Counted from the stretch's first letter, positions 1 through 8,347 are shown. The stretch: DNA of 10,340 nucleotides from Flavobacteriaceae bacterium (GCA_023262245.1 JALRDC010000007.1:1-10340), one strand, 5' to 3'. Made by a program: numbers and translations. Notes: a model not told the origin generated them from the sequence alone.

Positions 1-341
1 ATAATAATTTATGGGAGATGTTTACCAAACACGCTTCGAGAATTCATTTCTTACATTTTAGAAGTACTATACGAGACGGCAATGGGAACTTTTATGAAGC
101 AAACCATTTGGAGGGAGATGTAGATATGTATGTCATGGTAAAAGCGGCCTTAGAAGAAGAATTAAAAAGGAAGCAAGCAGGTAGGAAAGATTGGCAAATT
201 CCTATGCGTCCCGACCACGGTCATCAAATGTTGGATGATTTACATAAAATAACCAATCCGGGATATTCTGCAATAGGAAGGCTTAGAGGACTTGCAGAGT
301 TAAGAGGTTTGGCCCTTGCCCTTTCAAGAACGATTGGGTAG
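1..341 (+). CDS. uxuA: Mannonate dehydratase, C-terminal part (5' end outside window)
   Basis: Dehydrates D-mannonate to 2-keto-3-deoxy-D-gluconate in the cytoplasmic glucuronate branch of hexuronate breakdown. The frame is open from the left edge (first whole codon at base 3), so the ATG at 18 is internal and not the start. About 112 residues are visible, roughly the last quarter of a family of about 390. Recognisable family blocks are FYEANHLEGDVDMY, PMRPDHGHQMLDD (bases about 201-239) and NPGYSAIGRLRGLAELRG. From memory, the Asp of PDHG binds the catalytic metal in solved structures. The stop at 339-341 lies 2 bp from the stop of the convergent ThuA gene. The link to the GH95 and kinase genes (uronate plus fucose use) is inferred from position only. 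Confidence 0.95.
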   Translation, partial: NNLWEMFTKHASRIHFLHFRSTIRDGNGNFYEANHLEGDVDMYVMVKAALEEELKRKQAGRKDWQIPMRPDHGHQMLDDLHKITNPGYSAIGRLRGLAELRGLALALSRTIG

Positions 342-343
342 TA

Positions 344-1117
344 TCAATCGGATAAAATAGCGATAATCCCACCTTTTAGATGCTCTTGGAACCAGGGTAG
401 GGCATAGAGTTCTTTGCTGTGCCCCATAGCAGTATACCATTGCTTTCCGCCTTCAAAGGTATTGTACCAACTCAGTGGCGCACGCTTTGGGCGGAAAGGG
501 TTTTTATCTTCTGCATTTTCTGAAACGGTAGATAAATCTGCTTCCAGTAAAATCTTAAAACTTGGATTGCTGTTTTTTATAAAGTAACACTCATCTTCTG
601 AGTCAAAACTTAGAGGTAAATGGCTTGTAGAAGGATGCTCTTTTCGGTTCACTTTTATAGTAAATGTCTGAAAGGGGGGATGTCTCAAAAAAGATCCACC
701 AATAAGTTTCCAAAACCAAGGCCATTTTCGCTCGGATCCAATAGCAGAATGCAACCCTCCAAATCCCTTACCACTGGAACAAAAAGTCTGAAAAGCACTT
801 CGTTGTTCTTCTGTGTCAAAAGCTTCATTATTTGTATTGGAAAAGAAAACAGCATCAAAACTATTTATTGTGGACGAAAGAAATATATTAGGATCCTCAC
901 TTACCGAAGTTTCAACCCCCAACTCAGCGCAAATTTTTTGTAAAGTGCTTACGCTGGTAGCAATATTATCGTGTACATAGCCTTTGCCATTTTTAGTATA
1001 AATCAAAAGCTTTTTTCCTTCAAGTTGTTGGTTTTGACCGTAGATTGGTATCAGTCCTAATGAAAGAAAAAAAGCACATCCTACGAAAAATGATTTTGTT
1101 AGCGTGGTTCGTTGCAT
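344..1117 (-). CDS. Exported ThuA-domain protein
   Basis: Protein of 257 residues with a Sec signal peptide (about residues 1-28: basic start, hydrophobic core, end near IYGQ), so probably periplasmic. The rest is one ThuA-like domain (class-I glutamine amidotransferase-like fold). It begins KKLLIYTKNGKGYVHD, has GFGGLHSA at about 118-125 with the His where ThuA proteins keep theirs, and ends with PLSWYNTFEGGKQWYTAMGH, a typical C-terminal block. The family is linked to trehalose and other disaccharide use and often sits beside sugar oxidoreductases or DUF1080 proteins; its exact reaction is not settled. The ATG is 15 bp after the GH95 stop, so the two are probably co-transcribed with this gene second. 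A secreted glycan-processing role is inferred; the substrate is unknown. Confidence 0.88.
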   Translation of the reverse strand: MQRTTLTKSFFVGCAFFLSLGLIPIYGQNQQLEGKKLLIYTKNGKGYVHDNIATSVSTLQKICAELGVETSVSEDPNIFLSSTINSFDAVFFSNTNNEAFDTEEQRSAFQTFCSSGKGFGGLHSAIGSERKWPWFWKLIGGSFLRHPPFQTFTIKVNRKEHPSTSHLPLSFDSEDECYFIKNSNPSFKILLEADLSTVSENAEDKNPFRPKRAPLSWYNTFEGGKQWYTAMGHSKELYALPWFQEHLKGGIIAILSD

Positions 1118-1132
1118 TACCTATGAATTTAA

Positions 1133-3496
1133 TTAAAAGTTGTATTTAAATGGAATTCCAGCTTTCAGTGATACACTGATACGCTTATCTTGATAAATCA
1201 ATTCACGAGTTTGATCGTTTTTTGCGATCAATTGAACTGTTTTTAAACCATGGTTTTCCCAACTTAAGTCTACAATGATATTTCCTCTTGCTTTTAACCC
1301 TTTTATTACTCCTTTTTTCCAATTGCTGGGAAGCGCAGGTAATAATCTCAAAATACCGGGTTCATGCGATTGTAACAAGCATTCTGCGACACCTGCCGTA
1401 TATCCAAAATTCCCATCAATTTGAAAAGGAGGATGTGCATCAAAAAAATTTGGATAAATGGATTTTTTTAGGAGCAATTCAATATGTTCCTGTGTCATCT
1501 TTCCATCCATCAAACGAGCGGCACAGTTAATGAGCCATGCGCGACTCCAACCCGTACCCGCTCCACCATTTTCTAGGCGATGGTTCAATGTTTTCTTTAC
1601 AGCATCAAATAGTTCGGGGGTTTTAGACAGGCTGATCTGGTCTCCTGGATGAAAGCCGTAAAGATGTGACATGTGCCGATGCCCTGGCTCTAATTCTTGA
1701 TATTCACGATCCCATTCCAAAATCCTCCCATCACTTCCCAACTGAAATCCGGGGCGTAATTTTTTTAGCTGTTTTTTAATTTTGATAACCCACTCGTCGT
1801 TTTTATTTAATCGTTCTGCCGCGGCTAGGTAATTAGTAAAGACTTCAGTGATGACTTGTTGATCCATAGCACTTCCTAAACAACTAGCAACAGGGATGCC
1901 TTGATCGTTCACATATCGATTTTCCGGAGAGGTTGAGGGAGCAGAAATTAAAGTCCCATCTCTTTGATCTTCGATAATCCAATCACTATAAAATTGGGCT
2001 ACCGCTTCAATAGCGGGGAATGCTCGATTTTTTAAAAATTCTTGATCTTCAGTAAATAAATAGTGTTGCCAATAGTGTTGAACCATCCATCCCCCAGCAC
2101 CAAAAGAAGCTCCCCAATAAGCTGTAGGGGCACGAAGCCAAGTGGGAGCCCAAAGATCTGTGGCATGGGGTAAAAAGGAACCTCGTGAGCCAAAGTTTAT
2201 TTGGGCGGTTTCTCGTCCGCTCTGAATCAGCCGATCCACAAAATCAAATAAAGGGGTATTGAGTTCGTCGAGCTGCGTTAGATTGGCCAACCAGTAATTC
2301 ATTTGAAGATTAATGTTTAGATGATAATCAGCATTCCATGGAGCATTGATATGAGGGTTCCATAATCCTTGAAGGTTTGCAGGGAGTGTGCCAGGCCGTG
2401 AAGAACTGATGAGTAAATAGCGACCATAATGGAACAAAGTTTCTTGAAGCTCTAGGTCTATTGCCCCTTCTTTTACTGCATTTAAGCGTTCATCAGTTGG
2501 ATGATTTTGTACGTTTTGTTCAGTTGTAATATCAAATGCAACACGCTTGTAAAGAGCTTGGTAGTCTTCAATATGTCTTTTTTCCAATTGAGGGAGATTC
2601 TTCGATTCTATTGCCTTTAGCTGCTCCTGGTTGATCTCTTTAAAAGTCTCTTGATAAAAAGAAGAATTAGAAACGATATAAAGAGTTAGCTCTTTTACAC
2701 CCTTCAATTGAATGGTATTGTTTTTAGTCAAAATACTTCCTCCAGTAAACTCGGGTTTAACTAAGGTTTGAAATTGAACACCTTTAGTGATTGGAGCGGG
2801 TTTAGAATTAAAACTTCCCTTTCTCTGGGTTACTTCCCCTTCCATAACCAAATTCCCTTCTTTAATATAGCTTACCGCTGTTTCAACTCCTTCGTCTTTT
2901 GGACGTTGGAGCCTTATCAATCCATTTAATCCATTAGGATGTTCGCTTTTTAAATTTACTATGAGGGCTTGGTCAGGAGCCGAAGCGAAACTTTTTTGAG
3001 TTACTTGATATCCCTCGGTTTTATAAGATACTTCTGCAATTGCTTTGTCTAAATTTAAACTGCGTTGGTATTCAGTAATTGAAGAATGTCCTAATTCTAT
3101 AAGTAGATCACCAAGCGTTTGATGCGAACGCACAATGGTTTTGTTTGAAAATAAAGCTACGAGAAGGGAATCAACTAATTGATTCTTCCCCTCAAAGAGC
3201 AACTTTCTAATCCTTGAAAGATCTGTTGGATTACCTTGAGGGTGCTTCCAATCTAAGTCCTTCGGCCAAAGCGAGTCATCATTCAATTGTATGCGTTCCA
3301 ATGTTGGGTTACCAAAAACCATAGCTCCCAATCTTCCGTTACCAATGGGCAGTGCTTCCTCCCAAACAGTAGCAGCTTGTTGGTACCATAAAATTTGATT
3401 TATTTGATGCCCCTCCTCACTAAAGGTCTTACAGCTTAAGGTAAGAAGCAAACAAGGTACAAGACCGAGGATGAAAAAAGAGTTTATTTTTTTCAA
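1133..3496 (-). CDS. GH95 alpha-L-fucosidase, probable lipoprotein
   Basis: Inverting exo-glycosidase that removes terminal alpha-L-fucose from glycans. The 787 residues start with a signal ending LTLSC, with Cys22 as likely lipid attachment site; Thr at -3 makes the lipobox imperfect. An N-terminal beta-sandwich (about 35-275) begins with the family hallmark ALPIGNGRLGAMVFG. An (alpha/alpha)6 barrel follows (about 300-690), then a C-terminal beta region. The expected active site is intact: Asn394 and Asn396 in HLNINLQMNYW, general acid Glu525 in STSPEN, and Asp694 in PFQIDGNFG. By recalled comparison with Bifidobacterium AfcA (His419), His392 favours fucose over L-galactose, where Thr is found instead. 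The ATG is followed at once by the signal peptide. It is first of a two-gene unit with the ThuA gene and divergent from the fructokinase gene. Activity on L-galactose or other substrates cannot be excluded. Confidence 0.93.
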   Translation of the reverse strand: MKKINSFFILGLVPCLLLTLSCKTFSEEGHQINQILWYQQAATVWEEALPIGNGRLGAMVFGNPTLERIQLNDDSLWPKDLDWKHPQGNPTDLSRIRKLLFEGKNQLVDSLLVALFSNKTIVRSHQTLGDLLIELGHSSITEYQRSLNLDKAIAEVSYKTEGYQVTQKSFASAPDQALIVNLKSEHPNGLNGLIRLQRPKDEGVETAVSYIKEGNLVMEGEVTQRKGSFNSKPAPITKGVQFQTLVKPEFTGGSILTKNNTIQLKGVKELTLYIVSNSSFYQETFKEINQEQLKAIESKNLPQLEKRHIEDYQALYKRVAFDITTEQNVQNHPTDERLNAVKEGAIDLELQETLFHYGRYLLISSSRPGTLPANLQGLWNPHINAPWNADYHLNINLQMNYWLANLTQLDELNTPLFDFVDRLIQSGRETAQINFGSRGSFLPHATDLWAPTWLRAPTAYWGASFGAGGWMVQHYWQHYLFTEDQEFLKNRAFPAIEAVAQFYSDWIIEDQRDGTLISAPSTSPENRYVNDQGIPVASCLGSAMDQQVITEVFTNYLAAAERLNKNDEWVIKIKKQLKKLRPGFQLGSDGRILEWDREYQELEPGHRHMSHLYGFHPGDQISLSKTPELFDAVKKTLNHRLENGGAGTGWSRAWLINCAARLMDGKMTQEHIELLLKKSIYPNFFDAHPPFQIDGNFGYTAGVAECLLQSHEPGILRLLPALPSNWKKGVIKGLKARGNIIVDLSWENHGLKTVQLIAKNDQTRELIYQDKRISVSLKAGIPFKYNF

Positions 3497-3651
3497 TGAT
3501 GTTTCAATTTCGATTGTTTTAAAATTAGAGGAAAAAAATTAAAAAAAAGCATTTGAATATTTTTTACTTTAATAAATCAAAAGCGAATCGGATATTTATT
3601 CCAAGAAGCATAAGTTAAACTCTAAAAATGTAATTTTTAATCAAAAAAAGA
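3497..3651. promoter_or_regulatory. Divergent intergenic region, GH95 / fructokinase
   Basis: This 155-bp gap must hold promoters for both divergent units. It is very A+T-rich with A and T runs (for example 3532-3549). Partial -7-like octamers occur on each strand: TAATTTTT at 3631-3638 (+) and the same on the minus strand at 3541-3534. Neither has a TTG at the usual distance upstream. I see no convincing operator palindrome. Promoter function is inferred from gene layout. Confidence 0.35.
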
Positions 3652-4533
3652 ATGAATAAACAAAAAGTAGTTTGTTTTGGAGAAATTTTATGGGACCTTT
3701 TCCCAGAGGGTAAAAAATTAGGAGGAGCCCCTTTTAATGTTGCTAGTTCTCTGAGCTCTTTAGGTGCTGATGTTTGTTTTATCAGTAAAATAGGTGAAGA
3801 TGACTTAGGAATGGCGTTACTTCAAGAGGTTGCTAATCAGGGTGTTTCAATTGATTTTATTCAAAGAGCCCCAAAATATAAGACAGGAGAAGTAACCGTA
3901 ACCCTTGATAATTCTGGCAATGCCAGTTATGAAATCATTAGAGATGCTGCCTGGGATTTTATTGAAATAGAAGAAAAAGTAACTGAAATCGTAAGCCAAT
4001 CTAAAGCGTTTATTTTTGGTAGTTTGATAGCTCGTGGTAGTTCATATAGTACATTGACAAGTTTTTTAAAATTAGCCAAGTTCCGAGTATTTGATTTGAA
4101 TCTCAGACCCCCTCATTACGAATATAAATTATTAAGGCGTTTAATGCTTCAGGCAGAGATGCTTAAATTTAACGATGAAGAACTTTACGAAGTAGCAGCG
4201 GCTATGAATTCCCCCTACCATTCTATGGATCAGCATATCAAATATCTTGCACAGCAAACAAAAACCAAAATCATTTGTGTAACTAAGGGGATGTTTGGTG
4301 CAGTACTATATCACACAGGGGAATGGTACTTTAACAGCGGATTTAAAGTCAAAGTTGAAGATACTGTAGGTGCAGGAGATTCTTTTTTGGCAACCTTGGT
4401 TTACAGCCTTTTGGAGGGGTACTCCCCGCAGCATGCATTGAACCGAGCCTGTGCAATGGGCGCTTTGGTGGCGGCTAATTTAGGAGCAAACCCCGACATT
4501 AGTCTGAAGGATTTAAAGCAATTTATGGGTTAA
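3652..4533 (+). CDS. PfkB-family sugar kinase, probably fructokinase
   Basis: Cytoplasmic ribokinase-fold kinase of 293 residues, a normal family length, using ATP to phosphorylate a sugar, most likely fructose. The N terminus CFGEILWDLFPEGKKLGGAP is the ScrK/CscK-type fructokinase signature, and SKIGEDDLG follows at about 45-53. The second PfkB signature, DTVGAGDSF, ends with catalytic base Asp243 and the anion-hole glycines. There is no signal peptide. The start is ATG after an A-rich stretch, without a clear Shine-Dalgarno. It heads a plus-strand run: 52 bp to the DUF6503 gene, then 11 bp to the DUF1080 gene. With uxuA nearby, 2-keto-3-deoxygluconate kinase was considered, but the FPEGKKLGGAPFN opening fits fructokinase better. 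Confidence 0.85.
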   Translation: MNKQKVVCFGEILWDLFPEGKKLGGAPFNVASSLSSLGADVCFISKIGEDDLGMALLQEVANQGVSIDFIQRAPKYKTGEVTVTLDNSGNASYEIIRDAAWDFIEIEEKVTEIVSQSKAFIFGSLIARGSSYSTLTSFLKLAKFRVFDLNLRPPHYEYKLLRRLMLQAEMLKFNDEELYEVAAAMNSPYHSMDQHIKYLAQQTKTKIICVTKGMFGAVLYHTGEWYFNSGFKVKVEDTVGAGDSFLATLVYSLLEGYSPQHALNRACAMGALVAANLGANPDISLKDLKQFMG

Positions 4534-4585
4534 GGTCTATGAGAAGAATTTTTATATTATCTTGTTGTTTTAAACCTTCGATATA

Positions 4586-5296
4586 ATGAAAAAAATGCTC
4601 CCATTTTTACTTTGTCTGATCTCCTTTAAGTATCTAGTTGGGCAAGAATTATCAGCGAAACAGCTTTTAGAAAAAGCCATAAATTATCACGATCCTAAGG
4701 GTGAGTGGCGTCAGTTTAAAGCACATTTTTTTGTTTCTTCGGAATCTCATAAGCGCTCTTTGAGAAAAAGTAAGATTGAATTGGATTTTTTAAATTCATA
4801 TTTCAATTTAGAAGTCGAGCAAGATGGAAACACGTTAACATCAATTTTAGATAAGGGAGATTGCATATTAAAGTTAAATGGACAAGAAAAAATAAGTGAA
4901 GCGGATCAAAATAACTATCGATTGAATTGTGATCGAGCTGTTTTTTACAAAAATTACTACACCTATCTCTACGGTCTTCCAATGAAATTAAAAGACCCAG
5001 GCACCCTTCTTGATCCTGAAGTTCGAAAAAAAAATATCGATGGTAAAGAATATTGGGTATTAAAAGTTAGCTATGAGAAAAACGTGGGAGGTGACACCTG
5101 GTATTTTTTCTTTGATCAAAAAACCTATGCCCTAAAACAATATCAATTTTATCATGATGAATCCAAAAACGACGGAGAATACATACTTTTAGAAGATGAA
5201 CTCATAGTTGAAGGTATAAAAATGCCCAAGAATAGAAGTTGGTATTATAACTCTAACGATCAGTTTTTAGGTGTTGATCGTTTGTCAATTAATTAA
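4586..5296 (+). CDS. Exported DUF6503-type protein, function unknown
   Basis: Protein of 236 residues with a Sec signal peptide (1 to about 20, ending YLVGQ), so exported. The mature part fits the DUF6503 family seen in flavobacteria as I remember it: LPMKLKDPGT at about 135-144, GGDTWYFFFDQKTYALKQYQ near 168-187, then KNDGEYILLEDELIVEGIKM and PKNRSWYYNSNDQFLG at the end. The pattern is mostly beta strands with many aromatic residues, like outer-membrane-lipoprotein-sorting (LolA-type) beta folds, but that likeness is only an impression. No catalytic motif is visible. It lies 52 bp after the kinase and 11 bp before the DUF1080 gene, so it is probably co-transcribed with the latter. Function unknown. 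Confidence 0.8.
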   Translation: MKKMLPFLLCLISFKYLVGQELSAKQLLEKAINYHDPKGEWRQFKAHFFVSSESHKRSLRKSKIELDFLNSYFNLEVEQDGNTLTSILDKGDCILKLNGQEKISEADQNNYRLNCDRAVFYKNYYTYLYGLPMKLKDPGTLLDPEVRKKNIDGKEYWVLKVSYEKNVGGDTWYFFFDQKTYALKQYQFYHDESKNDGEYILLEDELIVEGIKMPKNRSWYYNSNDQFLGVDRLSIN

Positions 5297-5307
5297 AAAA
5301 GAAACAT

Positions 5308-6249
5308 ATGTACAGTAAAAAAAACAAATGGAATAGTGTAAAAATACTTTTGGTATTAATTGCATTTAGTAGTTATGCGCAAGAAGCAGAAAGCATCCTT
5401 GGAAAATGGGATTTAGAAGTAAACAGAAATGGAGTTATGGTTCCCTCTTGGTTGGAGATAAAACAATCAGGGAATAAGGCCCTTGTAGGTTATTTTGTTG
5501 CGCACAATGGAAGTGCACGACCTATATCTGAAGTTTTTTATCACAACGGGACAATTGATTTTAGCATTCCGCCACAGTGGGATGGTTTAAATGATTTACA
5601 CTTTCAAGCGCTGGTAGAGCATGGAAAATTAAAAGGAACCTTGTTGAGTAGTGAGGGAGGAGCACATTCATTTACCGGAGTACCTGCTCCTAAATTGATT
5701 CGAAAGGGAACCATTAATTGGGGAAAGTCTCGATCCATTTTTAACGGAAAAAATCTCGAGGGCTGGATGCCACAATCAAAAGACAGAAAGAACCAATGGA
5801 CCGTTTCTGAAGGGGTTTTAAAAAATCCAAGCTCGGGGGTCAATTTGTTAACAGAAGCCAAATACGATGATTTTAAGCTTCACATAGAGGCGCGTTACCC
5901 CAAAGGAAGTAACTCGGGAATCTATCTAAGAGGGCGTTATGAAGTTCAAGTAGAAGACAGTTATGGTCGTGATCCAGATTCAGTTCTTTTCGGAGGGATT
6001 TATGGATTTTTAACTCCCAATGAAATGGCTGCACTTCCTGCAGGGGAATGGCAAGTTTTTGATATTACTTTAGTCGGACGTCGAGTCACTATAGTAGCCA
6101 ATGGAAAAACAATTATTTCGGATCAAATCATCCCGGGTATAACCGGAGGCGCGATAGATAGTAAAGAGGGAGAACCGGGACCCTTATTACTTCAAGGCGA
6201 TCATGGAAAAGTAGAATACCGCAATATTCAAATTCAGCTTCCTAAATAA
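5308..6249 (+). CDS. Exported DUF1080 protein (3-keto-glycoside hydrolase type) with extra N-terminal domain
   Basis: Protein of 313 residues with a signal peptide ending SSYAQ (about residue 25), so periplasmic or surface-exposed. Residues about 143-311 form a DUF1080 / 3-keto-disaccharide hydrolase domain of concanavalin-like beta fold: SIFNGKNLEGW at the start, SNSGIYLRGRYEVQVEDSYG at 201-220, AGEWQVFDITLVGRRVTIVA, and GPLLLQGDHGKVEYRNI at the end. Some family members cleave glycosides whose sugar has been oxidised at C3. Residues about 28-130 (ILGKWDLEVNRNGVMVPSWL onward) form a separate beta-rich domain that I cannot name. The gene ends 3 bp from the stop of the convergent hydroxylase gene. 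A role alongside the ThuA protein in keto-sugar processing is inferred. Confidence 0.87.
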   Translation: MYSKKNKWNSVKILLVLIAFSSYAQEAESILGKWDLEVNRNGVMVPSWLEIKQSGNKALVGYFVAHNGSARPISEVFYHNGTIDFSIPPQWDGLNDLHFQALVEHGKLKGTLLSSEGGAHSFTGVPAPKLIRKGTINWGKSRSIFNGKNLEGWMPQSKDRKNQWTVSEGVLKNPSSGVNLLTEAKYDDFKLHIEARYPKGSNSGIYLRGRYEVQVEDSYGRDPDSVLFGGIYGFLTPNEMAALPAGEWQVFDITLVGRRVTIVANGKTIISDQIIPGITGGAIDSKEGEPGPLLLQGDHGKVEYRNIQIQLPK

Positions 6250-6252
6250 GCA

Positions 6253-7131
6253 TCATTTTCGCATTTTTGATTTAAAACCATGAAGAAATTGACCAACAAA
6301 ATTGTCGGGGATTTCTTCATCTTTGGGAAATCCTAAACGAATGCTACCACTAGCTTCGGGAACATGATGTGTTTTAAATAAGTAATCCCATAGACTAAGG
6401 CTGATGCCAAAGTTTACTCCAAAGGTTCCTTTTGGAAGTTCATAGGCATGATGATACAAATGCATAACAGGATTGTTTAAAATATATTTCAAGGGGCCCC
6501 AAGACCATTTCAAATTGGCGTGGTTAAGGTGACCGATACTGATGGCAAAAAAGTGAACAATGTAAGCGTGCTCCGGTTCAAAACCACCCAAGAGCATTAC
6601 TCCTAATGTCTTTAAAGGCTTGTATAAGATGTTTTCCATCCAATGATATCTAAAGTGGGCTGCAAATCCCATTTCTTTTACACTGTGATGCACTTGATGA
6701 AACTTCCATAAAAAGGGGATTTTGTGGAGAAAAATATGAGTAATCCACTGAAGAAAATCGAGTACAATAAAAAAAACAAATAGTTGAAGACCAAAAGACC
6801 ATGCACTTAAATCAACCAAACTTAAACTTGTATTGTTTATTCCTACCTTTTCTAAAAGTGCTTGTGTCACATTATACACGCCATTTATGGCAAGCGAGAA
6901 CAAGAAAAAATTAAAAAACATATAAAAGGCATCGAGCCAAAAATCCTTACGGAAAACTCCTTGTTGTTTTCGCCAAGGGAACAAAATTTCTAGGCCCCAA
7001 ACCAAAAGAGATATGATGATGAGTCCCCAAAAATAATTTAAATGCCAAGGAACTTGAAACAAGATGGATTTAATTGTCCAGTTCCAAGTGTTATAAAAAG
7101 CACTAGTAAAAACATCAAAATATAGTATCAT
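6253..7131 (-). CDS. Fatty-acid hydroxylase / sterol desaturase superfamily membrane protein
   Basis: Integral membrane di-iron oxygenase of 292 residues with hydrophobic segments near 33-50, 66-88, 110-130 and 175-200. The histidine clusters that hold the two irons are all present: HIFLH (132-136), FHQVHH (144-149), HFRYH (159-163), GHLNH (200-204) and HLYHH (224-228). Members hydroxylate or desaturate lipids; the substrate here cannot be read from sequence. I place the start at ATG 7131. A GTG at 7158 would add nine residues, but those look unlike a membrane-protein start and ATG is usual here. It lies 53 bp after the cytochrome gene on the same strand, so the two may be co-transcribed; a functional link to that gene is not evident. 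Confidence 0.88.
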   Translation of the reverse strand: MILYFDVFTSAFYNTWNWTIKSILFQVPWHLNYFWGLIIISLLVWGLEILFPWRKQQGVFRKDFWLDAFYMFFNFFLFSLAINGVYNVTQALLEKVGINNTSLSLVDLSAWSFGLQLFVFFIVLDFLQWITHIFLHKIPFLWKFHQVHHSVKEMGFAAHFRYHWMENILYKPLKTLGVMLLGGFEPEHAYIVHFFAISIGHLNHANLKWSWGPLKYILNNPVMHLYHHAYELPKGTFGVNFGISLSLWDYLFKTHHVPEASGSIRLGFPKDEEIPDNFVGQFLHGFKSKMRK

Positions 7132-7184
7132 GAGACAAAAATATGTGGAATCATCCACTTAAGCGTAATAAAGGTTACACAACT

Positions 7185-8198
7185 TTATTTTGTCTTGGAG
7201 AGATCAAAAGTTTCCTTATAAAAACGAATGATAGGAGGGAAAGGACCGTATTTGTGTTGTTCTGCAGAGAAGTTGTCTGTCCAGGGACCGTATGACGTAG
7301 AAACGGGTTTTAATTTTTTGTCGGGATAATCTTTCTCTTTTTCCTTTTTTTGCGGTCTTGGAAAACTGTTGATATAACCTGCAACATGGTAGGCTTCTTC
7401 ATCAGTGAGTTTAGGGTTTTCCCAGTTGGCTTGTAGGTAGGGCATATTATTTTTTATAAAAGCAGCAGCGGTAAGAACACGATGCATGCCTGCACCATCA
7501 TTAAAGGAGTCATTCCCCCACAGAGGAGGATATTGATATCCCTTTTCTTTTTCCTGATAGCGAATACCTTGTCCCTCAGCACCGTGACATTGCACACATT
7601 CCCGCGTGTAAATATGCGCTCCCAATTTTAAATTTACAGCAATTGTTGGGATTTTAATATTGGGATAGCCCTTGAAAACTTTGGTGTTCAATTTGGGAAT
7701 TCCATCATCCAACCATCTCATATAAGCAATCATGGCTTTTAATTGGGGAGCATCACTTGGAAAGGCCTTTCCGTTCATACTGCGTTCCATGCAGCCGTTA
7801 ATTCGATCCTCTAAAGTTCCCATCTTATTTGCCCGCCCTCCAAATTGAGGAAAGCGATCTACAATACCAATCCAAGAAGCGGAACCTGAGAGGGTTCCTC
7901 CATTCAAATGACAATTGGTACAGGAAAGGTTATTGCCTGAAAAACGAAGTTCAGGGTTGTTTTGTAGCGGTCCCATATTTTGGGAGGAAGCATTTAATAA
8001 TTGATAACCCTCTTTTACAAGCTCTGGAACTTCGGGATTATTAAGAACCATGGTTGCTGCATCCCATTCTAAAATTGGTGCTTCTGTAGGGGTGTAAGAA
8101 TCAAAATAAATCAGCCCAAAAAAAACGACTAGCATTAGAAGGAACATGCTAATAACTAAGGTCAACAATTTTTTGACAAGATTTTGAAATTCTTCCAT
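7185..8198 (-). CDS. Membrane-anchored diheme cytochrome c, thiosulfate dehydrogenase (TsdA) type
   Basis: Likely couples 2 thiosulfate to tetrathionate (or the reverse) in the periplasm, passing electrons through two c-hemes. The 337 residues begin with one uncleaved-looking membrane helix (about 11-31), so the enzyme is probably anchored facing the periplasm. Heme sites are CTNCH (93-97) and CVQCH (201-205). INGCMERSMNGKAF places Cys136 39 residues after the first heme His, close to the Cys axial ligand that marks TsdA active-site heme (spacing 43 in Allochromatium TsdA as I recall). FIKNNMP offers Lys249 or Met252 as ligand of heme 2. The tail SAEQHKYGPFPP also fits the family. It diverges from a DsrE-family gene, supporting a sulfur role. 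Electron partner and direction of reaction are unknown. Confidence 0.85.
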   Translation of the reverse strand: MEEFQNLVKKLLTLVISMFLLMLVVFFGLIYFDSYTPTEAPILEWDAATMVLNNPEVPELVKEGYQLLNASSQNMGPLQNNPELRFSGNNLSCTNCHLNGGTLSGSASWIGIVDRFPQFGGRANKMGTLEDRINGCMERSMNGKAFPSDAPQLKAMIAYMRWLDDGIPKLNTKVFKGYPNIKIPTIAVNLKLGAHIYTRECVQCHGAEGQGIRYQEKEKGYQYPPLWGNDSFNDGAGMHRVLTAAAFIKNNMPYLQANWENPKLTDEEAYHVAGYINSFPRPQKKEKEKDYPDKKLKPVSTSYGPWTDNFSAEQHKYGPFPPIIRFYKETFDLSKTK

Positions 8199-8283
8199 GA
8201 ACTTTAAAGATATGAATAGTTGAACATATTTTTTTATTATTAGATAATTAGGAATGCTTTCTCAATGATTTACTTAAAGATCA

Positions 8284-8314
8284 TTAGCATAACTTCTTTT
8301 AATTTTTACCTTTA
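8284..8314 (+). promoter_or_regulatory. Possible promoter of the DsrE-family gene
   Basis: A Bacteroidota-type pair: TTA at 8284-8286 (consensus TTG) and TACCTTTA at 8307-8314 (consensus TAnnTTTG), spaced by 20 bases. It gives a leader of about 25-30 nt before the ATG at 8348. Both elements miss the consensus by one base. The rest of the 149-bp divergent gap (8199-8347) shows no clear operator. A similar octamer, TATCTTTA, lies on the minus strand at 8212-8205, but it is only 6 nt from the cytochrome ATG and has no TTG partner. Confidence 0.35.
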
Positions 8315-8347
8315 GTAATTAAATTTTATTAATTGAATTTCCTTTTT

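Noticed and set aside
331..350. Hairpin CGATTG / CAATCG spanning the two convergent stop codons of uxuA and the ThuA gene
   Set aside because: Only 6 bp of stem with an 8-nt loop and no T run on either strand, so I do not call it a terminator.
620..943. Open frame of 107 codons on the plus strand
   Set aside because: It lies wholly antisense within the ThuA gene and shows no protein-like motifs.
7136..7143. Full -7 match (TATTTTTG, minus strand) just upstream of the hydroxylase ATG
   Set aside because: It ends 4 nt before the start codon and has no TTG at the usual distance; such octamers are common by chance in A+T-rich DNA.
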